A stretch of 39,326 bases of DNA from NCBI GenBank assembly GCA_946499885.1, contig CAMMTN010000015.1:1-39326 (forward strand), read 5' to 3'. Below the pieces are notes generated by a model. That model made no database searches. It saw only the letters and a list, made by a program, of their open reading frames with translations, and was not told the origin of the DNA. The DNA comes from an uncultured Clostridium sp. GTDB taxonomy: Bacteria > Bacillota > Clostridia > TANB77 > CAG-508. Shown here piece by piece: positions 1-7,214 of the stretch (positions within the stretch are counted from its first letter, which is position 1; each line of letters begins with the position of its first letter). The position numbers and the translations under genes are program-made.

Positions 1-52
1 GTGCCGACGATATTTGTGGGTTACCCTGCTGAGAAAATAGGTTGTCGCCAGT
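1..52 (+). rRNA. rrf: 5S ribosomal RNA, 3' end (partial)
   Basis: The window opens inside a 5S rRNA. The text TGCCGACGATATTTGTGGG followed by a CCCTGCTGAGAAAATAGG stretch and GTCGCCAG matches the conserved 3' third of bacterial 5S rRNA (loop E/helix IV and the 3' acceptor strand). The exact 3' end is estimated at about 51-53. The gene directly precedes a tRNA gene by about ten bases, so this is the tail of an rRNA operon with a 3' tRNA, as is common in Firmicutes. Confidence 0.85.
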
Positions 53-61
53 GTTAAATAT

Positions 62-369
62 TCCTCATTAGCTCAGTTGGTAGAGCGCTCGGCTGTCGAG
101 CAGGTTGAAAAACCAAGAAGTTAGCAGCTCTATAAGGAAACTTATAGATGAAAAAGGTGGCTAATTCGGTGAAAGCCGTAACAGTAACGCTGATGGTAAC
201 ACCGAGCAAGGCGAAAGCTATGTGTAGAGACTTTACACCACCTACCTAAGTCATAAGATATGGTAAAGAGAAAGTCCAGACTACAAATTATATATAATAT
301 AATGCTAGTGAAAATTAGTGTAGTGCAGTAACCGATAGGTCGTTGGTTCGAGTCCAACATGAGGAGCCA
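62..369 (+). tRNA. tRNA-Asn (anticodon GUU), interrupted by a group I intron
   Basis: Exon 1 is 62-96 and exon 2 is 329-369. Joined they give a 76-nt tRNA with CCA encoded at 367-369. The acceptor arm TCCTCAT (62-68) pairs with ATGAGGA, the D stem is GCTC/GAGC, the anticodon stem CTCGG/CCGAT has one C-U mismatch at its outer pair, and the T arm is GTTGG-TTCGAGT-CCAAC. The joined anticodon loop CTGTTAA has anticodon GTT and resembles Bacillus tRNA-Asn. The insertion lies between anticodon positions 35 and 36. An ordinary tRNA search may miss the gene or call it broken. It is probably co-transcribed with the upstream 5S rRNA. A terminator follows at 377-407. Confidence 0.9.
97..328 (+). ncRNA. 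Group I intron (232 nt, no ORF) in the tRNA-Asn anticodon loop
   Basis: The insert carries the conserved group I core in order. P-like AATTCGGTGAAAGCC is at 163-177 and Q-like AACACCGAGCAAGGC at 198-212, both close to the cyanobacterial tRNA-Leu intron core. R-like TAGAGACTTTACACC is near 225-239 and S-like AAGATATGG at 255-263, with AAAGTCC at 271-277. P7 can form from GACTTT (229-234) and AAAGTC (271-276). P1 can form from exon CTGT (93-96) and intron GCAG (100-103), leaving the usual U-G wobble at the 5' splice site. The intron ends in G (328), as group I introns do. No homing endonuclease is encoded inside. Its small size and tRNA host suggest an IC3-like subgroup (inference). Confidence 0.88.
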
Positions 370-376
370 TAAAGAG

Positions 377-407
377 TAACAGATAAGAAATTATCTGTTA
401 TTTTTTT
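377..407 (+). terminator. Terminator after tRNA-Asn
   Basis: TAACAGATAA and TTATCTGTTA form a perfect 10-bp stem around a GAAA loop, followed by seven T. It lies just downstream of the tRNA CCA. Almost the same hairpin recurs at 1430-1460. Confidence 0.85.
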
Positions 408-468
408 CGTATACACTAGTAAATTTAAATAATGTATTGTATAATTATTTACATAGGACAGTAAATGT

Positions 469-725
469 ATGATAAAAATATGTGAAATATGTAACAAAAA
501 ATTTGAAACTAAATCTTCTACTAGATTGTATTGTTATGAATGTAGTGGTGAATCTACAAGGAATAACTATATTACAAGAAAGCATCAAAAAACAATTTTA
601 AGAAGAAGTATGAAATTACAAGCTCATGGAAAGAATATAAGCAGGAAGCTTTAAAATGTATTTTAGTATGTTCAAATTGTCATAAGGAAATACATAGTAG
701 AATTGGTTATAAGAATATTTTATGA
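469..725 (+). pseudogene. HNH-type endonuclease remnant, internally deleted and frameshifted
   Basis: The N-terminal part reads as a Cys-rich protein with the pairs CEIC and CYEC, typical of small phage-like HNH proteins, up to about residue 50. The frame then runs out at 654, but the +1 frame from about 625 reads SWKEYKQEALKC followed by CSNCHKEIH, ending at 725. That is the usual C-terminal zinc and HNH tail. The central part with the second CxxC and the His pair is missing, so the gene looks inactivated by a deletion. Its position about 100 bp after an intron-containing tRNA is suggestive, but a link to the intron is only inference. There is no CGG at the break, so this differs from the CGG frameshift sites elsewhere. 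Confidence 0.6.
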
Positions 726-843
726 AGAGTCATGAAAAGATATTTAAAAATAAAAAAGTAATAATATTAGATAATAAAGTAATTGAAACAATAAAGAAAT
801 ATTTAGAAGACAAGAATAAATATTTATGAAAGTAGGATAAAAA

Positions 844-1326
844 ATGGATTTTGAATTGGCTAAAAAAGTATTTCAAGAATATTTGAAAAGATATAATGTA
901 AAAGATGGAAGTATAGCATTAAAAATAAAACATACTTATGAAGTTGTTAAAAAAAGTGAATATATAGCAAATGGATTAAGATTAGATAAAGAAAAGATAG
1001 AGTTAGCAAAGATAATAGCATTATTACATGATATAGGAAGATTTGAACAAATAAAAGAATTTGGAGAATTTAATGATAAAAAAATAGAACATGCAGAATT
1101 TGGAGTAAAAGTATTATTCAATAATGGATTAATTAGAAATTTTATTAATGAAGATAAATATGATAGTATAATATACAAAGCAATATATAACCATAATAAA
1201 TATAAAATTGAAAAAAATCTAAATGAAAAGGAGCTACTACATTGCAGAATAATTCGAGATGCTGATAAACTGGATAATTTTAGAGTAAAAGAAAAAGACA
1301 AAATAGAAGATATGTTTCCTATTTAA
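844..1326 (+). pseudogene. HD-domain phosphohydrolase, C-terminally truncated
   Basis: The 160-residue product has the HD signature: His30, His62-Asp63 in LLHDIGRFEQ, His83 in KIEHAEFG, His117 in YNHNKY, and Asp139/Asp141 in IRDADKLDNFR. Such proteins are metal-dependent phosphohydrolases of unspecified substrate. Related clostridial proteins, as I recall them, continue well past the DMFP motif; this one stops two codons later. Right after the stop, another frame starting at ATG 1326 encodes 33 residues (MTTKMNAGIDD and on, ending at 1427) that I cannot assign. This suggests a deletion fused the HD gene to the tail of a different gene. The HD domain looks complete, so some activity is possible. 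Confidence 0.55.
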
Positions 1327-1429
1327 TGACAACAAAAATGAATGCTGGTATCGATGATAAAGAAATTGTAAGAGTAAATAATTGGAAGGAGATTTATGAA
1401 GAAATAGAAAAATATAAGAATAACTAAAA

Positions 1430-1460
1430 AGTAACAGATAAGAAATTATCTGTTACTTTT
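1430..1460 (+). terminator. Terminator, copy of the 377 hairpin
   Basis: AGTAACAGATAA and TTATCTGTTACT form a 12-bp stem around GAAA with a T run. The 24-nt palindromic core is identical to that at 377-400, so the HNH/HD remnant segment is flanked by the same hairpin on both sides. Confidence 0.8.
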
Positions 1461-1530
1461 TGTATTATATATCAATGAATAAAAATAAAATATTAAATAT
1501 ATACCTATATAAGAAAATAAAACATTTCTA

Positions 1531-1559
1531 TTGTAAAATCTTATAAAAAATGGTAGAAT
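1531..1559 (+). promoter_or_regulatory. Sigma-A-type promoter for murB
   Basis: TTGTAA (1531-1536) and TAGAAT (1554-1559) are separated by 17 bases. The murB ribosome binding site follows about 15 bases later. Confidence 0.6.
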
Positions 1560-1593
1560 TTATGTGTAATTTAAGGTAGGGGGAAGTTTAATT

Positions 1594-2607
1594 TTGAAAA
1601 TCTTAGAAATATGTCAAAATCTAACCAAAGAAATTCCTTCAGAGCAAATATATATGAATGAACCTATGAGCAAGCATACAACTTTTAAAGTAGGTGGAAA
1701 TGCAGATATATTTGTAAAGGTTAAAAATATAGAAGAACTAAAGTATGTTATAAAAATAGCTAAGAAAAATAATATACGCATTTATATAATCGGAAATGGT
1801 AGCAATATTCTTGTTAAAGATAGAGGGATTAGAGGAATAGTTGTAAAAATAGAATTTGAATATATAAAATATGAAGATATAGAGAATAATGAAAACTCTG
1901 GCAGAAGCAAAGAAGTAATAGTTACAGTTGGAGCAGGAGTCAAACTTATGGCGCTTGCACAAGAGTTATTAAAAAGAAGTATTACAGGTTTTGAATTTGC
2001 ATCAGGGATACCAGGAACTATAGGTGGAGCAGTTAAAATGAATGCCGGTGCATATGGCACTGAAATGAAAGATATAGTTGTTAGTACAAAATGTTTAGAT
2101 TTAAAAAGATATGATTTAATTGGAGAAAAAGTATATATAGACGATATTGAAATAACAGAGCCAATAGAGAAAGCAAATGAACCAACAATTACAGAATTAT
2201 CAAATGAAGGACAGAAATTTGAATATAGAAATAGTATTTTTTCTAGCAAGAGATATGTTATATTAGAAACTAAATTAAAATTAGCTTATGGAAATAAAGA
2301 AGAAATAGAAAATAAGATGAAAGAATTAAATCTTAAAAGAAGGCAAACACAGCCTAATAAGCCAAGTGCTGGAAGTACATTTAAGCGAGGAGAAAATTTT
2401 ATTACAGCAAAATTAATAGATGAGTGTGGACTAAAAGGATATAAAATAGGTGGAGCAAAGGTATCAGAAAAGCATGCAGGCTTTGTTGTAAATGATGGAG
2501 ATGCCACTGCTCAAGATATTTTAGAATTAGTTACATATATAAAAGAAACAGTTTTTGAAAAAACAGGAAAGAGTATATGTTTAGAAGTTGAAGTTTTAGG
2601 AGAGTGA
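1594..2607 (+). CDS. murB: UDP-N-acetylenolpyruvoylglucosamine reductase
   Basis: MurB reduces UDP-GlcNAc-enolpyruvate to UDP-MurNAc with NADPH and FAD, the second committed step of peptidoglycan precursor synthesis in the cytosol. Visible motifs are the FAD-binding GNGSNILVKD, the GIPGTIGGAVKMNAGAYG loop, YRNSIF, then PSAGSTFKR with the proton-donor Ser, GGAKVSEKHAGF, and the C-terminal LEVEVLGE with the catalytic Glu. The start is TTG, placed by the strong AGG-GGG ribosome binding site just upstream. At 337 residues it is somewhat longer than the usual roughly 300; the extra sequence includes an acidic, Lys-rich insertion before YRNSIF (about residues 165-208). Its own promoter is at 1531. 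A YvcK-family gene follows, as in many Firmicutes, but rapZ is not seen between them. Confidence 0.95.
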   Translation: MKILEICQNLTKEIPSEQIYMNEPMSKHTTFKVGGNADIFVKVKNIEELKYVIKIAKKNNIRIYIIGNGSNILVKDRGIRGIVVKIEFEYIKYEDIENNENSGRSKEVIVTVGAGVKLMALAQELLKRSITGFEFASGIPGTIGGAVKMNAGAYGTEMKDIVVSTKCLDLKRYDLIGEKVYIDDIEITEPIEKANEPTITELSNEGQKFEYRNSIFSSKRYVILETKLKLAYGNKEEIENKMKELNLKRRQTQPNKPSAGSTFKRGENFITAKLIDECGLKGYKIGGAKVSEKHAGFVVNDGDATAQDILELVTYIKETVFEKTGKSICLEVEVLGE

Positions 2608-2704
2608 AGTTGAAAAAAATAAATTTGTGTATTTGGAAGAAAAATCTAAGTATGTAATAGAAAAAGGAAAAATACTTATAAATAATAGAAAGGATAGAAA
2701 ATAA

Positions 2705-4213
2705 ATGAGAGGTTTTTTTAGATGGTTTAAGGCTAATACAAAAATGAAAAGATGGATAATATTAATAATTATAGGAATACTGCTTTGCTTATATGGAATG
2801 TCAAAAATTTTAACAAGTAATCAAATAGAATTTATAGAGTTAGCTAAAATTGTAGTTATATTTGCACTAGGTTTTATATTTATTGTATATAGCATAGTAG
2901 CAGTGCAAAAAAGAACATTGGAAATATTAGTAGAAGATACAGATAAAAGAAATTTAGAAGAAAAATCTAATGTTAAGTCTTTAATATTTAATAAAAGAGT
3001 GTATAATCAAGGTCCAAAAATTGTTGTTATTGGTGGAGGTAGCGGTTTAAATTCAGTTTTAAAGGGACTTAAAAAATATACGGATAACATTACTGCAATT
3101 GTTACTGTATCAGATTATGGAGCACAAAAAACAGAATCAAGAAGAGTTCTTGAAGCTTTACCATTAGATGATATAAAAGAAAGTATAGTTGCTCTTTCAG
3201 AAAAAGAAGATGCAATGGAAAAATTAATGAATTTTAAATTTAAATATGGCAGACTTAAAGAATTATCCTTTAGTGATATGTATTTTATAGCAATGCAAGA
3301 TACTTATAAAGATTTTACAGAATCTGTTAAGCAATCACAAAGTATTTTTAATATGACAGGGAAAGTACTTCCAGTTACAATGGAAGAAATTAAAATTTGT
3401 GCAGAACTTGAAGATGGAACAGTTATAGAAAGCAAAGAAAAAATACCAGAAGTTATAAATGAAAAAACATGTAAAATAAATAGAATATTTATCAATCCAT
3501 CAAATTGTAAAGCATCACCAGGAGTTATAGAGGCTATAATGGAAGCAGATGCAGTAGTTATAGGACCAGGAAGCTTATATACTAATGTAATACCAAATCT
3601 TTTAGTGAAAGGTGTAGCAAAAGCAATAAAAGAAACTAAAGCTTTTAAAATATATGTAAGTAATATTATGACTGAGCCTGGACAAACAGATAATTATACT
3701 TTATCAGAGCATATTAAAGCAATAAATGAACATGTGGGAAAAGGTATTGTAGAGTATTGTATATATGACACTGGAGAAATAGTACCTGAATACATAAGAA
3801 AATACAATATGGAAGGATCAGAACTTGTAGAGCAAGACACTTCAAAGGTTAAAGTAGAAGGAGTATATTTACTACAAAGAAAACTTTCATATATTGAAAA
3901 CGGATTTATACGCCATAATCCAGATGCAATAGCAGCATCTATTATAGAATTAATTTGTGATGATTTAAAATTTAACAATATGGAAAATAATACTAAGTAT
4001 ATGATGCTTAACAATAAACTTAAAGATAGTAAGAAAAACTTAAAAGTACAAGATAAAGAAAATAAAAAGAAAATAAAAGAAGATAAAAAAGATGACAAAG
4101 ATAAACAAAGAAAAAGTAAATTCTTTAAAAAGTATAGCCAAAGAATTGAATCTATACAAGAATCTGATTTAAAGCAAAAGAAGAAAGAAGAATTACGAAA
4201 AAGAAGAGGCTAA
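2705..4213 (+). CDS. YvcK/CofD-like family protein with N-terminal membrane segments
   Basis: YvcK (GlmR, gluconeogenesis factor) proteins are NAD(P)-fold proteins that bind UDP-sugars and link carbon flow to cell wall synthesis. The fold is seen from residue 104 (VVIGGGSG at 107-114), with AVVIGPGSLYTNVIPNLLV and IMTEPGQTDNYT further on. Two features are unusual. Two hydrophobic segments (about 17-31 and 47-67) precede the domain, so it is probably membrane-anchored. Also, the usual ADDGGSSG loop is replaced by VSDYGAQKTESR and the usual HSFGN motif by LSFSDMYF. The last 65 residues are extremely Lys/Glu-rich and probably disordered. The gene follows murB by 97 bp; whiA, the usual next gene, is absent. 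Confidence 0.85.
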   Translation: MRGFFRWFKANTKMKRWIILIIIGILLCLYGMSKILTSNQIEFIELAKIVVIFALGFIFIVYSIVAVQKRTLEILVEDTDKRNLEEKSNVKSLIFNKRVYNQGPKIVVIGGGSGLNSVLKGLKKYTDNITAIVTVSDYGAQKTESRRVLEALPLDDIKESIVALSEKEDAMEKLMNFKFKYGRLKELSFSDMYFIAMQDTYKDFTESVKQSQSIFNMTGKVLPVTMEEIKICAELEDGTVIESKEKIPEVINEKTCKINRIFINPSNCKASPGVIEAIMEADAVVIGPGSLYTNVIPNLLVKGVAKAIKETKAFKIYVSNIMTEPGQTDNYTLSEHIKAINEHVGKGIVEYCIYDTGEIVPEYIRKYNMEGSELVEQDTSKVKVEGVYLLQRKLSYIENGFIRHNPDAIAASIIELICDDLKFNNMENNTKYMMLNNKLKDSKKNLKVQDKENKKKIKEDKKDDKDKQRKSKFFKKYSQRIESIQESDLKQKKKEELRKRRG

Positions 4214-4332
4214 AAAAAGAATTACAATTTTGACGCCTACAAACTTCATTTGAAATTTAAGTGAGCGTACCAAAAGTACGCCTCATAAATTTCAAATTCG
4301 TTTTCCTAGGCAAAATTTAATTCTTTTCCAAC
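4212..4332. repeat. About 120-bp palindromic intergenic repeat, copy 1
   Basis: The segment folds as a long imperfect hairpin. The outer arms AGAATTACAATTTTG and CAAAATTTAATTCTT pair, as do GCCTA with TAGGC. The inner arms ATTTGAAATTTAAGTGAG/GCGTAC pair with GTACGC/CTCATAAATTTCAAAT around a short AAAA loop. A second copy lies at 32519-32641, inside the mobile element, and a degenerate relative at about 6490-6575. It starts at the stop codon of the preceding gene and ends about 55 bp before the next. It resembles a MITE-like or REP-like element; a structured RNA leader is the alternative. Confidence 0.7.
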
Positions 4333-4389
4333 CATAGATTTGTTCCTTAGGAAAGGAATGAATTATAAAGATGAAAACGGAGGAAACAA

Positions 4390-6418
4390 ATGAAATATAA
4401 TAAACAAAGCTTGTCCTTAGAAGAAGGATTAAGAAGAGAATGGATAATAACTAATGGAATAGGGGGATATAGTAGTTCAACTATAATAGGAGCTAATACT
4501 CGTAAATATCATGGACTACTTGTAGCACCTTTAATGCCACCAGGAAATAGGCAATTAATATTATCCAAAGTAGATGAAAGCATAGAAATAGACGACAAAG
4601 TACACAATTTATATACAAATGTTTGTAAAAACTTTATATCTGATGGATATAAAAATCTAATTAGTTTTGAAAAAGAGTACATTCCAATTTTTACATACCA
4701 AATTGAAGATACAATCATAAAGAAATTTATCTGTTTAGAACATGGAAAAAATACAGTTGGAATTTATTATTTCATAAGAAATGGATTTAAAAAATCTAAA
4801 TTAAGATTAGCACCAGTTGTAAATTTTAGAGGATTTCATACAATTAATGAAAAAAATAATATTGATTTAAAGCAAGAAATAGAAAAAAATAAAGTAAAAC
4901 TAATAATAGATAATAATTCGCAAAGTCCTGTATATATTTATGCGTCAGATGGAAAATATTTAAAGCATGATAATGATATGTTTAAGAACATGTACTATAT
5001 TGAGGAAGAAAAAAGAGGACAAGGTGCAATGGAAAATCATGCTGTTCCAGGAGTATATGAAATAGAATTAAATCCAAATGAAGAAAAATACATTACTTTT
5101 GTATGTTCATTAGAACAAAATATAGAAGAAATTAATGGAAAAGATTTGATTAATAAAGAAATTGTAAGATTAAGCTCTATAATATATAACACATATTTGC
5201 TAGATGAAAAGCAAAAAGAAGCAAAAGAACCTGCATATATTGATATGATTAAAAACTTTGTAATTGCTACAGATAATTTTTTAGTATATAGACCATCATT
5301 TGCACTACATACAATAATTGCAGGATATCCATGGTTTTTAGATTGGGGAAGAGATACTTTAATTTCTTTTGAAGGATTATTACTAAAAACTAGAAGATTT
5401 GAGGAAGCAAAAGAAGTACTTTTAACTTGCATAAGAGATATAAAATATGGATTAGTACCAAATCGGTTATTCGGGTTATGATTCTAGACCACTATATAAT
5501 AGTGCAGATGCTTCACTTTTGTTATTTGAACAAGTTAAAAAGTTCTTAAATTATACGCACGAGTACGAGTGGGTAAGAAATAATATATATGTATCTTTAG
5601 TAAAAATAATGAATGCATATCAAAATAGAATAGACATTGATGGAAATAATATTTATATGGATAGCGATTTTCTAATTTCTTCAGGAACAGAATATATACA
5701 AAACACTTGGATGGATGCAAAAATTGGAGATTATGTAGTAACGCCTAGAAATGGAAAAGCAGTGGAAATAAATAGCTTGTGGTATAATGCTTTAAAGATT
5801 ATGGAAGAGCTAACTATTTTAACAAGAGGAAAAGAAGAAGCAAAAAGATATGCAGATTTAGCTAAGAAATGCAAAAAATCTTTTAATGAAAAATTTTATA
5901 ATAAAAGAAGAAAATGTCTTTATGATGTATTAGGTGATTCGAAAATAAGGCCAAATCAATTGTTTGCACTATCACTTTCATATCCAGTAGTTGATGCTAA
6001 TTCAGATGAAGCAAAGGAAATTTTAAATACAGTAGAGAAAAAATTACTTACAGACTATGGATTACGAACCTTAGCAAAAGGAGAAGAAGGATACCAAGAA
6101 AAATATGAAGGAGATATGGTTAAAAGAGATATGAGTTATCATCAAGGAGTAATTTGGCCATGGCTTTTAGGATTATATTATGATACTTTAAGAAACATGA
6201 TTAAATCCGAAAAAAATAAGAAGTTAAAAAAAGAGTTAGAAGATAAATTAATAGATTTTAAAGTAAGAACAAGAGAAGTATTTTGGAATGAAATGATAAA
6301 TGGAGCAACTGTAGGAAATATATGCGAATTATATGATACTGATAATAAAAAATATAGACCACAAGGAACTTATGCTCAGGCATGGAGTGTAGCAGAAGTT
6401 TTTAGAATTATTTTGTAG
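4390..6418 (+). CDS. Glycogen debranching-type amylo-alpha-1,6-glucosidase, +1 frameshift at a CGG codon
   Basis: The product is a two-domain debranching protein. An N-terminal GDE_N-like region opens with EWIITNGIGGYSSSTIIGANTRKYHGLL. An (alpha/alpha)6 C-terminal domain contains FLDWGRD (WGRD at 319-322), YMDSDFLISSGTEYIQNTWMD-type sequence, and ends near RPQGTYAQAWSVAEVFRI. Such enzymes hydrolyse alpha-1,6 branches of glycogen or starch in the cytosol. Frame 1 runs 4390-5463, then codon 359 is CGG (5464-5466) and the frame meets TGA five codons later. Skipping C5464 gives GGT TAT TCG GGT TAT (GYSGY), the expected continuation, to a stop at 6418: 675 residues. Without recoding only the first 363 residues would be made, lacking most of the catalytic domain. 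Start ATG has a GGAGGAAAC site upstream. Confidence 0.88.
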
Positions 6419-6489
6419 CTTGTCGGTCCCCACCTTAAGCACGGAAATCAAAAATAAAAAATATATTAGCTTGCTCCATAAAAAAGAAT

Positions 6490-6575
6490 TAAAAGATGTA
6501 AATTGTAACAATTTGTTAGAAATGTAAGTGAGAGTATACAAAGTATACTTTATAAATCAAAAATGTAATTCAAAA
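6490..6575. repeat. Degenerate relative of the palindromic intergenic repeat
   Basis: The text AAGTGAGAGTATACAAAGTA continuing to CTTTATAAATC has the same layout as the apex of the 4212 repeat (AAGTGAGCGTAC, short loop, GTACGCCTCATAAATTTC), with a compensated stem AGTATAC (6533-6539) / GTATACT (6543-6549). The outer arms are much eroded. It lies between the glucosidase and ruvC genes. Confidence 0.4.
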
Positions 6576-6590
6576 GAGGAGATAATAAAA

Positions 6591-7077
6591 GTGAGAATTT
6601 TAGGAATAGATCCAGGGTTTGCAATAACTCGGTTATAGCATAATAGACTATATAGGAAATAAATTTAAACTTGTAACATCTGGAGCAGTGCTTACAGAAG
6701 CGGGAGAATCATTTCCATTAAGATTATTAAAATTAAATAATGACTTAGAAAATATAATAGATACATATAAACCAGATGCTATTTCTGTAGAAGAATTATT
6801 TTTTAACAATAATGCTAAAACTGCAATAAATGTAGCACAAGCAAGAGGAGTAATATTAGTTGTAGGATGCAGAAAAAATATTCCTACTTATGAATATACG
6901 CCACTTCAAATAAAACAATCAGTAGTTGGATATGGTAGAGCAGATAAAATTCAGGTGCAGAAAATGGTTAAAATGATTTTAGGTGTGGAAAAATTGCCAA
7001 AATTAGATGATACGACGGATAGCATGGCTGCAGCGATTTGTCATGCACACTCATCTAAGTTTTCGGTAAAGCTCTAA
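6591..7077 (+). CDS. ruvC: Holliday junction resolvase RuvC, +1 frameshift at a CGG codon
   Basis: RuvC cuts Holliday junctions in recombinational repair. The RNase H-like catalytic set is visible: Asp7 in ILGIDPGFAITGY, Glu67/68 in SVEELFF, and Asp139/140 with Asp143 in KLDDTTDSMAAAICH. The start is GTG at 6591, with GAGGAG upstream. Codon 14 is CGG (6630-6632) and in that frame TAG follows after one more codon, so only 15 residues would be made. Skipping C6630 gives GGT TAT, restoring the conserved Gly-Tyr of DPGxxxTGY and a full 161-residue protein, the normal family length. An ordinary caller would start the gene internally at a GTG (6688) and lose Asp7. ruvA and ruvB are not in the window. 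Confidence 0.92.
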
Positions 7078-7080
7078 AAC

Positions 7081-7201
7081 TTTGAAGATGTTGTTTTTGG
7101 GGACGGGGTAAAAAAACAACATTAATATATAGATATACAAAATATATGATTTATTTTGAATGTTGTTTTTTTTCCCCGTCCCCAAAAACAACATCTTCAA
7201 A
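7081..7201. repeat. Large inverted repeat with 43-bp arms
   Basis: The arms at 7081-7123 and 7159-7201 are reverse complements with one mismatch. The outer part contains GATGTTGTTTTTGGGGACGG and its complement. The 35-bp middle is almost pure AT. It fills the ruvC-holA gap, and its right edge abuts the holA ribosome binding site. GGGGACGGGG-containing hairpins of this kind are scattered in clostridial genomes as non-coding repeats (general knowledge). It could act as a strong terminator or mRNA-stabilising hairpin. Confidence 0.85.
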
Positions 7202-7214
7202 AAAGGAGATACTT

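Noticed and set aside
142-360. Minus-strand frame across the tRNA and intron
   Set aside because: It runs through the tRNA exons and the intron core on the opposite strand and has no protein-like features.
1738-2507. Several minus-strand frames over murB
   Set aside because: They are shadows of the AT-rich murB gene, which has clear family motifs on the plus strand.
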